A DNA stretch of 64,000 nt, taken from the NCBI RefSeq assembly GCF_014164775.1, contig NZ_JACJGB010000008.1:163131-227130 (forward strand), given 5' to 3'. This document shows, piece after piece, positions 8,172 through 16,499 of the stretch (position 1 is its first letter; the number at the start of each line of letters is the position of its first letter). The translations under genes and the position numbers were made by a program. The DNA comes from Tessaracoccus sp. MC1679. Its GTDB lineage: Bacteria > Actinomycetota > Actinomycetes > Propionibacteriales > Propionibacteriaceae. The notes below the pieces were generated by a model. That model was not told the DNA's origin. It was given only the letters and a program-made list of their open reading frames with translations, and ran no database searches.

Positions 8172-9056
8172 ATGACCCTCGTGAGCATTATCGTGCCCTG
8201 CTTCAACTACGGCGCAACGCTGGACGAAACAATGCGAAGTGCGCTGGAGCAGGACCATTCGGAAATCGAGGTCATCCTCGTCGACGATGGTTCGACCGAT
8301 GCCCTAACCCTCGACCGGGTGGCCTTCTGGCAGGAACAGGCAGCTCACGACCACCGGATCAAGGTGATTCAGCAAGAGAATCGAGGGCTGTCCGCTGCGA
8401 GGAATGCGGGGATCGCCTCATCGTTGGGTGACTACTTCCTTCCGCTCGACTCCGACGATCTCATCGACCCACGCTACTGCCGCCTCGCCGCCGAGGTACT
8501 AGACAACAACCAAGACATCGGTATCGTCTACTGCCGAGCGGAACTGTTCGGCGACCAGAGTGGCGAATGGCCACTTCCCGAGTTCTCCATGGACGCGATC
8601 TTGGTCGAGAACTGCATCTTTGCCACTTCGTTGTTCCGACGAGCCGACTGGGCTCGGGCGGGGGGCTACGACCAGGCAATGCACGCGGGCCTTGAGGATC
8701 ACGACTTCAACCTCAAGGTCCTGAGCCTTGGCCGAAGAGTTCACCGGATCGACGAGGTCCTGTTCTTCTACCGACGACACTCAGGGTCCATGGCCCGGGC
8801 CCTTTCCGAGGGAGCCGCTCGCGACAAGCTGATCGCCTCCTACGCACAGCTGTTTCGGAACAACTCAAACCTCTATCTCGCCAATGCAGAAGCCTTCTGG
8901 AGGGGACACTTTGCGTGCATCGATGAGCGGAACTGGGCCGCTTGGCAACGGGACAAGCTCATGCAACGCTATCGGCACCTTGAGCGACTGCGAGAAACAC
9001 GATTGGTCCGCAAGATCAAGGGCATTCTGCACGCGTGGCGCAGCAGGAACCCCTGA
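8172..9056 (+). CDS. GT2 family glycosyltransferase
   Basis: A 294-residue GT-A enzyme beginning LVSIIVPCFN, with VILVDDGSTD, LSAARNAGIA and the metal site PLDSDDLIDP. AGLEDHDFNLKVL is the acceptor-domain ED motif. A GGAGAAG ribosome-binding site lies about six bases before ATG 8172. Motif order, including AELFGDQSG against the ELFGTRGG of the 3581 product, marks it as a paralogue of that gene. The two sit on either side of the ABC flippase and a GT2 pair. The coding sequence is less GC-rich than the EPS genes after 15 kb. Substrates are not deducible. Confidence 0.86.
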   Translation: MTLVSIIVPCFNYGATLDETMRSALEQDHSEIEVILVDDGSTDALTLDRVAFWQEQAAHDHRIKVIQQENRGLSAARNAGIASSLGDYFLPLDSDDLIDPRYCRLAAEVLDNNQDIGIVYCRAELFGDQSGEWPLPEFSMDAILVENCIFATSLFRRADWARAGGYDQAMHAGLEDHDFNLKVLSLGRRVHRIDEVLFFYRRHSGSMARALSEGAARDKLIASYAQLFRNNSNLYLANAEAFWRGHFACIDERNWAAWQRDKLMQRYRHLERLRETRLVRKIKGILHAWRSRNP

Positions 9057-9089
9057 ACGAGCGCATACCGCCGGCCAGCCGGATCCGCC

Positions 9090-10046
9090 TCACTTGATCC
9101 GCGCGATCACCTGACGCTGGTAACTGGAGTCCTCAATCGTCACGCGGGAGGCGCCACCGGCCTCGTTCACGTGCTTGCCTGCGATCGGGGTCTTCGACGA
9201 CGCAGCCGCCAGAAACCACTCATACTCGACGTCGACATGGCCGATGTCTATGGCCTGGAACCCCATCAGGCACAGGTCTCGGGCCAGCACGGTTGCCGTC
9301 GGGCCCAAAGCAAGGAGCAGCAACCGGTCGCGCCCGAGCGCTGCGGCGGCCTCCAAGATCTCGTTCCTGCGACCCCAAGCGTCAGTGGCAGGGGCGAGTA
9401 TCCGTTCCACGCTCCGGGCCTGGGCCAGGAGGTCGTTCCCGACTCCCATGCGTGTCTGGGCCCCCTCGACCACGACCACGTCTCGGTCCTCCCAGATCCG
9501 CTTGAGCAGTGCGAACCGGTGGCCAGCCAGCGTCTTGTCCTCCCAGTCGATGTAGGGCCGACTCAGAAATGCGTTGCCATAGGTCACGGCGGGGTCGAAC
9601 AACCGAACCCAGCGACCCCTCTCTCGCAGCAGATGCTTCCGCCAGATCAACTGAGCCTCCGGCGTGAAGTCCTTCAGCGAACCGAAGATCCCCGGCACGC
9701 AGACCTCCAAGCGCGGGTCCTGGGTTCGCGCCACCTCAGCCAAGGCCGATGCCAAGGCCGGCGAACTCGCCTGGAACCCAATGCCCAGGGCCCGTGTCGC
9801 GAGCCGCAGCTCCCCGTCGCCGAACCTGGCGACCGAACGCCCATCCACGATGATCCTTTGAAGCGTCTCCTCGACGGTAAGAACTTGAAGCCCTGACCGC
9901 AGCACCGGCACGCCGCTGTCCAGGTTGCGCAAGCGCCAGTGGGTTCCCGCTGCGATTGGGGCCGCTGTTGCTTGATCCTCGAGATTGCTCTGTGCACATC
10001 TGGCCGCATGAGTCACCACCGTTCGCCGCTCGCCGTTGCCTGCCAC
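9090..10046 (-). CDS. GT-D fold glycosyltransferase (DUF1792 / SP_1767 family)
   Basis: A 318-residue protein. After a variable N-terminus of about 55 residues comes VEETLQRIIVDGRSVARFGDGE. The DGE at about 77-79 matches the DxE motif of the GT-D family, known from the third glucose transfer on streptococcal serine-rich adhesins. Conserved context continues with RLFDPAVTYGNAFLSRPY, VVVVEGAQTRMGVGNDLL, LALGPTATVLARDL and IDIGHVDVEYEWF. It is the only minus-strand glycosyltransferase in the locus, sitting between two + strand genes. GTG 10046 is the longest start; the start is uncertain because no ribosome-binding site stands out. It probably adds a late sugar to a glycan or glycoprotein. Confidence 0.82.
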   Translation of the reverse strand: MAGNGERRTVVTHAARCAQSNLEDQATAAPIAAGTHWRLRNLDSGVPVLRSGLQVLTVEETLQRIIVDGRSVARFGDGELRLATRALGIGFQASSPALASALAEVARTQDPRLEVCVPGIFGSLKDFTPEAQLIWRKHLLRERGRWVRLFDPAVTYGNAFLSRPYIDWEDKTLAGHRFALLKRIWEDRDVVVVEGAQTRMGVGNDLLAQARSVERILAPATDAWGRRNEILEAAAALGRDRLLLLALGPTATVLARDLCLMGFQAIDIGHVDVEYEWFLAAASSKTPIAGKHVNEAGGASRVTIEDSSYQRQVIARIK

Positions 10047-10203
10047 CGAGTATGCCCCACCGGGTAAGTGGGAGCCTCTCGCCGCGGCATCACGTAGGCT
10101 TGGCTAGTCGGGAGGGGGCGAGTTTGACGACCAGATGTTCTGAGGCTGCCTTGGGGAGGACCCGGAGCGGCTCAAACGACACGAGCCTGCCAGGGGTGTG
10201 GGG

Positions 10204-11211
10204 ATGACCACTCGCCCTCGTCTGTTGTTGGTCGCGCCGGTCTTCCACGGCTATTGGCGCAGCATCGCGGACGGCTTCCGGCAGAATGGATTCGACATCG
10301 ATGTCCACTGCTACGACCACAAGCCCAACCTTCGGGCAAAGCTGACGCACAAGCTTTCAGTTGAGCTGCCGCAGAAACTCGGCGTCAACCGCGGAACAGA
10401 GAACAGCGGGATCACGTCGGACACAGCCAGCGCGATCCGCGCGCACAAGCCGAACATCACACTCGTGATCCGTGGCGACCAGTTCGGCGATGAGGTCTTC
10501 GCGGCGCTGGACGAGGTTGCGTCCAAGCGCTACGTCTGGCTCTGGGACGAGGTGCGCCGAACGGCCCACACCGACTCACTCCTCGACCAGTACGACCACG
10601 TCATCTCCTACTCGCCCAATGACACTGCGGCCTTCCAAGCTTCGGGGCGCGCCTGCCTCCACCTTCCGAACGCGTTCGACCCGGCGATGACACCGACGCC
10701 GCGGCACACGAACGAGGTCGTCTTCATCGGCGCCCGCTACCCCCTGCGCGAACAGTTGCTGACGGACCTCGCCCGGGCAGGCATCCCGATCCGGGCGTTC
10801 GGACGCGACTGGTCCAGCAACCCGATCGACCTCGCCCGCACTTGGCAGGTGCGACGTCCCGCCGTCCCAGCCGCCCGAGACATCGCGAGGCTCGCCGGCT
10901 ACGAACTCACCGCTGGCGCCCCGGCAGCCATCAACATCCACGGCGATCAGGACGGCTTCACGATGAAGACCTTCGAGGTTCCCGGTGTCGGTGGGGTCCA
11001 ACTCATCGATCGGGCCGACGTCGCGGCCTACTACGAACCGGGCACCGAGGTCGCCGTCTTCAATGGCGACGAAGAACTCGCCGACCTCTGCCGTCGGGCT
11101 ATCAGCGACGACCGGTGGGGGGACGCGATCCGCGACGCGGGGCGGAGGCGCACCCTGGCGGAGCACACCTGGGCGCACCGTGCCGCGAAGGTGGCCGAGC
11201 TATGGGCTTGA
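10204..11211 (+). CDS. CgeB-like glycosyltransferase
   Basis: A 335-residue GT-B-type protein. The N-terminal half starts RLLLVAPVFHGYWRS and has VWLWDEVRRTAHTDSLL and VISYSPNDTAAF. The C-terminal half holds VVFIGARYPLREQLL and a donor-binding segment NIHGDQDGFTMKTFEVPGVG, then LIDRADVAAYYEPGTEVAVF, the usual shape of the CgeB/Glyco_trans_1_2 family. ATG 10204 is preceded by AGGGG at 10192-10196. The next gene begins ten bases before this stop. The family is common in spore-coat, capsule and S-layer glycan loci. The sugar transferred is unknown. Confidence 0.8.
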   Translation: MTTRPRLLLVAPVFHGYWRSIADGFRQNGFDIDVHCYDHKPNLRAKLTHKLSVELPQKLGVNRGTENSGITSDTASAIRAHKPNITLVIRGDQFGDEVFAALDEVASKRYVWLWDEVRRTAHTDSLLDQYDHVISYSPNDTAAFQASGRACLHLPNAFDPAMTPTPRHTNEVVFIGARYPLREQLLTDLARAGIPIRAFGRDWSSNPIDLARTWQVRRPAVPAARDIARLAGYELTAGAPAAINIHGDQDGFTMKTFEVPGVGGVQLIDRADVAAYYEPGTEVAVFNGDEELADLCRRAISDDRWGDAIRDAGRRRTLAEHTWAHRAAKVAELWA

Positions 11212-12203
11212 GGTTCAAGGACCTGGAGTCCTGGCAGGAATGGCACGCCTCGCGGCGGCGGCTGCATGTCCTCAAGGACCGGCTGACGCGACGTGCGGCG
11301 GCGCCGCTCGAGATGCGCTTCTGGACCCGTGGCGACACCCAACGGCTTCTTGTGGCGTGCGACTCCAACTCACCCACCAACCAGCACGCCCTGCTGGAGC
11401 CCCTCAGCGCGGCACCGGATCTCCCGGCGGTCATCGCGCAGCCCGCCACCGTGGAGTTGAGGCTTGGTACCGCATGGACCGAGGTGGACGCCGGAGACGC
11501 GCTCGGCAGCATCCGGGCGGTCGCCTCCATCGGCGACCACCTCGGGGTCGGCTACTGGGCGCACAAGATGGCTCGCGAAAACAGTTGGCACCAACTTGTC
11601 GTGCAGCACGGCCTTCTGACCCCGTACTCCCCACCCCCACCTGTGGGCAGCGCCGTCCTGGCCTGGTCCGATGCGGACGCTGCTTTCCTGGCTGCCGGGC
11701 GAGCCGACTTGAGGACGGTCACGGTCGGGTCGCCACTCCTCCACGCTGCCTCGCAGCACCAGGCGCCCCACGTGAGCCGCTTCGAGAAGCCGGTGTTCCT
11801 GGGGCAACTACACGGAGCGGAACTCTCCCGCGCGGCGATGACGCGCTCCGTGACGAAGTTCTGGCGGCTGACCGGGGCAACATACCGCCCCCACCCACGC
11901 GAGGAGGACAAGCTGTCGCGGGCACAGCACGCCGTGTGGCGGGCCATGGGCATGAAGATCGAGGCCGGAGGATCGCTCGCGGAGGTCTTGAGGCCCACTG
12001 TCGCCGCCTTCTCCACCGGTGTCCTTGAGGCTGCTGCGAGAGGGATCCCGGCCTGGGTCTTCCATGACCGACCGCCAACCTGGCTGTCGGAGATGTGGGC
12101 TCGATACGGGCTGGCGCCTTGGGGCGGCAGCCCCACCCGATTCGTGCCACCAGATACTGACCCAGTTCAAGCCATCGTCGAACAGTTACGGAGCCACTCA
12201 TGA
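11202..12203 (+). CDS. putative GT-B-like transferase of the polysaccharide locus
   Basis: A 333-residue protein not recognised with certainty. Its layout recalls GT-B or polysialyltransferase-like enzymes. VVQHGLLTPYSPPPP and VLAWSDADAAFL look like acceptor-domain turns, followed by VTVGSPLLHA, VFLGQLHGAELSR, YRPHPREEDKL and VAAFSTGVLEAAARGIPAWVF. The HPREED and S-T-G-VLEAAARGIP elements are the kind seen where nucleotide-sugar enzymes hold the donor. It overlaps the previous gene by ten bases and the next by four (ATGA), so it belongs to the same operon. A glycan-phosphate transferase is an alternative. No membrane span is seen. Confidence 0.55.
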   Translation: MGLRFKDLESWQEWHASRRRLHVLKDRLTRRAAAPLEMRFWTRGDTQRLLVACDSNSPTNQHALLEPLSAAPDLPAVIAQPATVELRLGTAWTEVDAGDALGSIRAVASIGDHLGVGYWAHKMARENSWHQLVVQHGLLTPYSPPPPVGSAVLAWSDADAAFLAAGRADLRTVTVGSPLLHAASQHQAPHVSRFEKPVFLGQLHGAELSRAAMTRSVTKFWRLTGATYRPHPREEDKLSRAQHAVWRAMGMKIEAGGSLAEVLRPTVAAFSTGVLEAAARGIPAWVFHDRPPTWLSEMWARYGLAPWGGSPTRFVPPDTDPVQAIVEQLRSHS

Positions 12204-13105
12204 CGGGCCTCCCGCCGGTCGAAGTAAGTGTGATCATCTGCGTGCGGAACGGGGCAACGACGCTCCGCAGACAACTCGACGCGTTGAGCGCGCAGGTGGG
12301 TGCGCCAGCCTTTGAAGTGATCATCTCCAACAACGGCTCGACCGACGGAACCCAGGGCATAGCGGAAGAGTGGGCCAGCAACGCCCTCGGCGCCGTCGCC
12401 GCGGCGCAGATCATCGACTCCGGGCAGCAACCCGGCATCCCCTTTGCCCGCAATGCCGGCGCGAGGGCCGCGCGGGGGCGGCTCCTCGCCTACTGCGACG
12501 CCGACGATGCGGTGAAGCCCGGGTGGGTGGCAGCGCACGCTGCCATGATCCAATCGGGCCTGGGTGGTGGCCGAGTTGAGGCCTACCGGCCTGACGGCAC
12601 GGCCGAGATTGGTGCTTTCAGCGACTCCCTGATGGCGACCACCTATCTTCCTCACGTGCCGGGATGCAACTTCTCGATCACCCGCGACGCATTCTTCGAC
12701 GTCGGTGGCTTCGACGAGTCGCTGCCTCCGTACGGCTGCGACGACCTCGAGTTCTCTTGGCGGGTGCAGGAGCGTGGTTACCCCATCTCGTATGTCGCTG
12801 ACGCCGTGGTTCGCTTCAGCATCACCCCGCGCACCAGAGTGGTGAAGAAGGAGTTCCTCATGGCAAAGGCCCGGATCGCGGTAGCCGCCCGCCATCCCGA
12901 GTCTGAGAGGGCCACGCCAACCCTGCGGCTGTTCCTCGGCGACTTCCTCAAGAAGACCGCCATGCTGCCCTGGCGGATGATCCGCCCTGGCTCCACGCCA
13001 CGCACCCGATGGGTCCGCTGGACGGTCGATTCCGCCGGGCGTCTGGCCGGCTTCTGGACCTACTTCGTGCGTCGGGAGGCAAACCCACCGCAGCTGCTGG
13101 GCTGA
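12200..13105 (+). CDS. GT2 family glycosyltransferase
   Basis: A 301-residue GT-A enzyme. VSVIICVRNGA, VIISNNGSTDG, GIPFARNAGA and LLAYCDADDAVKPGW (DxDD site) come first, then PHVPGCNFSIT and YGCDDLEFSWRV. The C-terminal 70 residues are basic with tryptophans (LPWRMIRPG) and probably touch the membrane. It is a paralogue of the 6318-7181 product. The start ATG overlaps the previous stop by four bases. It is the last gene of this sub-operon; the next gene follows after about 105 bases that hold a hairpin and a poly-G tract. Confidence 0.87.
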   Translation: MTGLPPVEVSVIICVRNGATTLRRQLDALSAQVGAPAFEVIISNNGSTDGTQGIAEEWASNALGAVAAAQIIDSGQQPGIPFARNAGARAARGRLLAYCDADDAVKPGWVAAHAAMIQSGLGGGRVEAYRPDGTAEIGAFSDSLMATTYLPHVPGCNFSITRDAFFDVGGFDESLPPYGCDDLEFSWRVQERGYPISYVADAVVRFSITPRTRVVKKEFLMAKARIAVAARHPESERATPTLRLFLGDFLKKTAMLPWRMIRPGSTPRTRWVRWTVDSAGRLAGFWTYFVRREANPPQLLG

Positions 13106-13148
13106 AGTGCCAGTTCGCAGATGGCCCATCTTGGGCCCGCTGTGCCAA

Positions 13149-13172
13149 CATAGGGGTGATCCACCCCCTATG
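13149..13172. repeat. 8-bp perfect inverted repeat upstream of the NeuB-like gene
   Basis: CATAGGGG at 13149-13156 is the exact inverse of CCCCTATG at 13165-13172, with eight bases between. It could be a small hairpin in the leader or an operator. It ends 21 bases before the poly-G tract. Confidence 0.6.
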
Positions 13173-13193
13173 AGGTGGACGAAGAGACACCTC

Positions 13194-13204
13194 GGGGGGG
13201 GGGG
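13194..13204 (+). repeat. poly-G tract (11 G) beside the NeuB-like start
   Basis: Eleven consecutive G lie just before ATG 13211, and also between that ATG and two upstream candidate starts, GTG 13175 (in frame now) and ATG 13170 (in frame only after a one-base gain). Homopolymers of this length slip in replication and can switch surface-sugar genes. Confidence 0.7.
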
Positions 13205-13210
13205 CGCCGG

Positions 13211-15454
13211 ATGATCATTGACCGACACGTGGGCCAGTACGCGGTCCGCGACGACGAGCCGCTGTTGAGCGCGCTGCGCAAGATCGACGCCAACAAGTCG
13301 CGCATCGCGTTCGTCGTCGACGCCCACGGCCACCTGCTCGGTTCGCTCACCGACGGCGACGTGCGCCGCTGGCTGATCTCCACCTCGGACGCCCAACTCG
13401 ACACCCCGTCCCGCCAGGCCGCCAACACCGGCTGCGTCCGGGCAAGGATCGACGACCCCCACCAGCAGATCGCCGCCCTCATCGCGGGCGCCATCAGCCA
13501 CATCCCGATGCTCGACCAGCAGGGTCGCCTCGTCGCCGTCGCCAGCAACGACCGGCGCGCGTTCCACATCGGCAGGCATCGGGTCTCCGCCGACGACCCG
13601 GCCCTCGTGATCGCCGAGATCGGCAACAACCACCAGGGCGACGTCGGCTTCGCCAAGGAACTGGTCGACCTCGCCGTCGACGCCGGCGCCGACGTCGTGA
13701 AGTTCCAGCTCCGCGACATGGACGCGCTCTACCGGCAGAGCGGGGCCGCCACCGGCGGCGAGGATCTCGGCGCGCAGTACACGCTCAACCTGCTCGCCAA
13801 GTACTCGCTCGGCGCCGCGCAGCTGGTCGAGGTCTTCGACCACTGCCGGGCCCGCGACATCGACGTCCTCTGCACACCGTGGGACTCGCCGAGCGTGAAG
13901 GTGCTCGCCGACTACGGCATCCCGGGCCTCAAGGTTGCGTCCGCCGACATGACCAACCACACCCTGCTCGCCGACATGTTCGCCACCGGTCTCCCGCTCA
14001 TCGTCTCCACCGGCATGAGCACGGAGGCGGAGATCATCGAGGCCGCCGAGCTCCTCCGCGGCTCGGGGTCGCCGTTCGCCATGCTGCACTGCCAGTCCAC
14101 CTACCCGGCGCCGTTCAAGGACATCAATCTGCGGTACCTCGCACGTCTGGCGGAGATCAGCGGCGGTCCTGTGGGCTACTCCGGTCACGAGCGCGGGTAC
14201 CACGTGCCGCTGGCCGCCGTCGCGATGGGCGCGCGCATCATCGAGAAGCACTTCACCATCGACCAGACCCTCGAAGGCAGCGACCACAAGGTGTCGCTGC
14301 TGCCCGGCGAGTTCCGTCAGATGGTTTCGCGGATACGCGAACTTGAGGAGTCGCTCGGCACTGGCGACGCGCGTGTGGTCTCCACCGGCGAATCCATGAA
14401 CCGGGTGAACCTCGCGAAGTCGTTGGTGGCCACCCGGCGCATCGGGGTGGGCGAGCGCATCGGTCGCGACGACGTCACGGTCAAGTCGCCGGGCCGCGGA
14501 CTGCAGCCGAACCGCCTGGAGGCCCTGGTGGGCCGCACGGCACGACGTGCGGTGGAGGAGGGGGACTTCTTCTACCCCGGGGATCTGACGGACGCGGTGT
14601 CGCAGGGCAGGCACTACTCCTTCCGCCGCCCATGGGGCCTCCCCGTGCGCTACCACGACTACGCGAAGCTGATGGAGGGGACGAACCCCGACTTCCTGGA
14701 GTTCCACTTCTCCTACAAGGACGTGGAGATGGACATCGACCAGATCTTCACCCGGCGCCTGCCCATGGCGTTCACCTGCCACACGCCCGACCTGTACGCG
14801 GGCGACTTCATCATCAACCTCGCCAGCCCGGACGAGGCGGTGTGGGAGCGGTCGATCCGCGAGACGCAAAAGGTGATCGACATCACCCGGGGACTCACGC
14901 GCTACTTCACCTGTGACGAGGCGCCCGTGGTCATCGCCACGATGGGCGGCTTCACCGCCGACGGCTTCGTCGACGCGTCAGAGCGGCCCGCTATGTACGC
15001 GCGTATCGCCCAGGCAATCGATCGGCTCGACACCGCCGACGTGCGCCTGACCGCCCAGACGCTGCCGCCGTTCCCCTGGCTGATGGGCGGCCAGCAGTAC
15101 CACAACCTGTTCATGGGCCTGGCGGACACCGTCGACTTCTGCGAGCAGTACGGGCAGCGCCTGACACTGGACATCTCGCACTCGAAGCTGGCCGCCAACT
15201 TCCACAGGATGCCCTTCTCCACCTACGTGGAGGCGCTGGCCCCGCTCACCGAACACCTCCACATCGTCGACGCCGAGGGTGTGGACGGGGAGGGCCCGCA
15301 GATCGGCGAGGGGGAGGTGGACTGGCCCGTGCTGGCGGAGCAGTTGGACCGGCTGGCGCCGGGTGTCGGCTTCATTCCGGAGATCTGGATGGGCCACACC
15401 AACAACGGCGAGGGATTCTGGACAGCCCTCGACCGGTTGGAGCAGTGGTTCTGA
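13211..15454 (+). CDS. CBS - N-acetylneuraminate synthase (NeuB/LegI/PseI type) - TIM-barrel fusion
   Basis: A 747-residue, three-part protein. Residues 1-125 look like a CBS pair (FVVDAHGHLLGSLTDGDVRR and IPMLDQQGRLVAV), a nucleotide-sensing module. Residues about 130-370 are the NeuB barrel, which condenses phosphoenolpyruvate with a hexosamine to make a nonulosonic (sialic-type) acid. VIAEIGNNHQGD, VKFQ, LKVASADMTN, STGMS and GYSGHERG mark it, followed by a SAF/antifreeze-like domain (about 400-455). Residues about 470-747 look like a xylose-isomerase-type sugar phosphate isomerase/epimerase barrel (FTCHTPDLY, TLDISHSKLAANF, HIVDAEGVDGE, PEIWMGH). ATG 13211 is chosen over GTG 13175 because the CBS domain starts there. 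No CMP-sugar synthetase or UDP-sugar epimerase gene is seen nearby. Confidence 0.88.
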   Translation: MIIDRHVGQYAVRDDEPLLSALRKIDANKSRIAFVVDAHGHLLGSLTDGDVRRWLISTSDAQLDTPSRQAANTGCVRARIDDPHQQIAALIAGAISHIPMLDQQGRLVAVASNDRRAFHIGRHRVSADDPALVIAEIGNNHQGDVGFAKELVDLAVDAGADVVKFQLRDMDALYRQSGAATGGEDLGAQYTLNLLAKYSLGAAQLVEVFDHCRARDIDVLCTPWDSPSVKVLADYGIPGLKVASADMTNHTLLADMFATGLPLIVSTGMSTEAEIIEAAELLRGSGSPFAMLHCQSTYPAPFKDINLRYLARLAEISGGPVGYSGHERGYHVPLAAVAMGARIIEKHFTIDQTLEGSDHKVSLLPGEFRQMVSRIRELEESLGTGDARVVSTGESMNRVNLAKSLVATRRIGVGERIGRDDVTVKSPGRGLQPNRLEALVGRTARRAVEEGDFFYPGDLTDAVSQGRHYSFRRPWGLPVRYHDYAKLMEGTNPDFLEFHFSYKDVEMDIDQIFTRRLPMAFTCHTPDLYAGDFIINLASPDEAVWERSIRETQKVIDITRGLTRYFTCDEAPVVIATMGGFTADGFVDASERPAMYARIAQAIDRLDTADVRLTAQTLPPFPWLMGGQQYHNLFMGLADTVDFCEQYGQRLTLDISHSKLAANFHRMPFSTYVEALAPLTEHLHIVDAEGVDGEGPQIGEGEVDWPVLAEQLDRLAPGVGFIPEIWMGHTNNGEGFWTALDRLEQWF

Positions 15455-15455
15455 C

Positions 15456-16499
15456 GTGAGCGCGGTGGCGGTGTGGGTGGTGCCGGTGAGCAACCTCGCC
15501 GGCGTTGCCCGCCACGTCCTCGACGTGGCCCGCGTCGGTCTGCCGGGGTATGAACTCCAGGTGGCGGCACCCTCCGGGCCGCTTGTCCAGGAGTTGAGGG
15601 GGCTCGGCGTCGTCACGCACGAGCTACCGCTCGACGGGCCGCCCCGTCGAGCAGTTCAAGCCCTTCGGGCCCTCGTGCGGCAGGTCCGGCCACGCGTCGT
15701 GCACTCGCATCTGGCCCGGGCCGACTTCCTGGTTGTCGCCGCTGCCGCGGGTCTGCCCGTCCACCTGGTGTCCACCGAGCATGGCATCGCCTCAGACTCA
15801 CGCCTGTACCACGGCGGCCGAGCCAAGGCTGCCGTCCGACGAGTCCTGCACCGTCTCCGCGTCCGCCGCTTCTCGGCGCTCATCGCGGTGAGCCGCTCGA
15901 CTCAGCAGGAAATGGTGCGCGCCTGGCGCCCACCGAGGCCCGTTCAGGTGATCCACAACGGCGTCGACCCGTCCGGGCCGCCACCGCGGCTACCGGGGCA
16001 CCGCTTCCTCACCCTCTCCAGGCTGGCCCCGGAGAAGGGGCTTGCGGCAACGCTGGAGGCCTTCGCCGCCATCGCCGCCAGGGAGACCGGCGCCACCCTC
16101 ACCATCGCCGGGGACGGGCCAGACCGGGATGCGCTGACGGCTCACGCAGCCCGCCTCGGCCTCGGCGACAGGGTCTCCTTCCCTGGTCACCTTCACCCCG
16201 AGGCCGCACTGGCCTCCCACGACGTCCTGCTGCAACTCTCGGTGTGGGAGAACGCGTCGTACTCGATCCTCGACGCCGTCACCCACGGGTTGGGCGTCGT
16301 GGCCACCCCGGTGGGCGGCAACCCGGAGATCCTGCCGGCCCACTGCATGGTGGACTCCGCCGACATCCCCCGCGTGGCCGACGTCATGCAAGAGCAGGCC
16401 ACCCTCCCCGCGCGGCGGCCCTCTCTGCCGGAGCGATGGCCCACCGTCGCGTCCATGGCCCAACAGATCGCCGACAGCTACGATCGGCTCCCTCGATGA
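15456..16499 (+). CDS. GT4 family glycosyltransferase
   Basis: A 347-residue GT-B retaining glycosyltransferase. The N-domain has SNLAGVARHVL and VVHSHLARADFLVV, then STEHGIASDSRLYHGG. The C-domain shows IHNGVDPSGP, LTLSRLAPEKGLAATLEAF, LTIAGDGPDRDAL and ENASYSILDAVTHGLGVVATPVGGNPEIL, the EX7E-type donor loop of GT4. GTG 15456 follows the previous stop by one base. It opens a run of four genes joined by 4-base or 1-base overlaps. It would transfer a sugar from a nucleotide donor at the membrane; specificity is unknown. Confidence 0.88.
   Translation: MSAVAVWVVPVSNLAGVARHVLDVARVGLPGYELQVAAPSGPLVQELRGLGVVTHELPLDGPPRRAVQALRALVRQVRPRVVHSHLARADFLVVAAAAGLPVHLVSTEHGIASDSRLYHGGRAKAAVRRVLHRLRVRRFSALIAVSRSTQQEMVRAWRPPRPVQVIHNGVDPSGPPPRLPGHRFLTLSRLAPEKGLAATLEAFAAIAARETGATLTIAGDGPDRDALTAHAARLGLGDRVSFPGHLHPEAALASHDVLLQLSVWENASYSILDAVTHGLGVVATPVGGNPEILPAHCMVDSADIPRVADVMQEQATLPARRPSLPERWPTVASMAQQIADSYDRLPR

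Noticed and set aside
11202..12203. calling this gene a CDP-glycerol or teichoic-acid transferase
   Set aside because: The HPREED element is suggestive, but the rest of that family's pattern is not seen, so it is left as an unassigned GT-B-like protein.
12167..14869. 900-residue open frame on the minus strand across the GT2 and NeuB-like genes
   Set aside because: It lies antisense to clearly homologous genes. The composition is that of a reversed GC-rich coding strand, with no recognisable domain.
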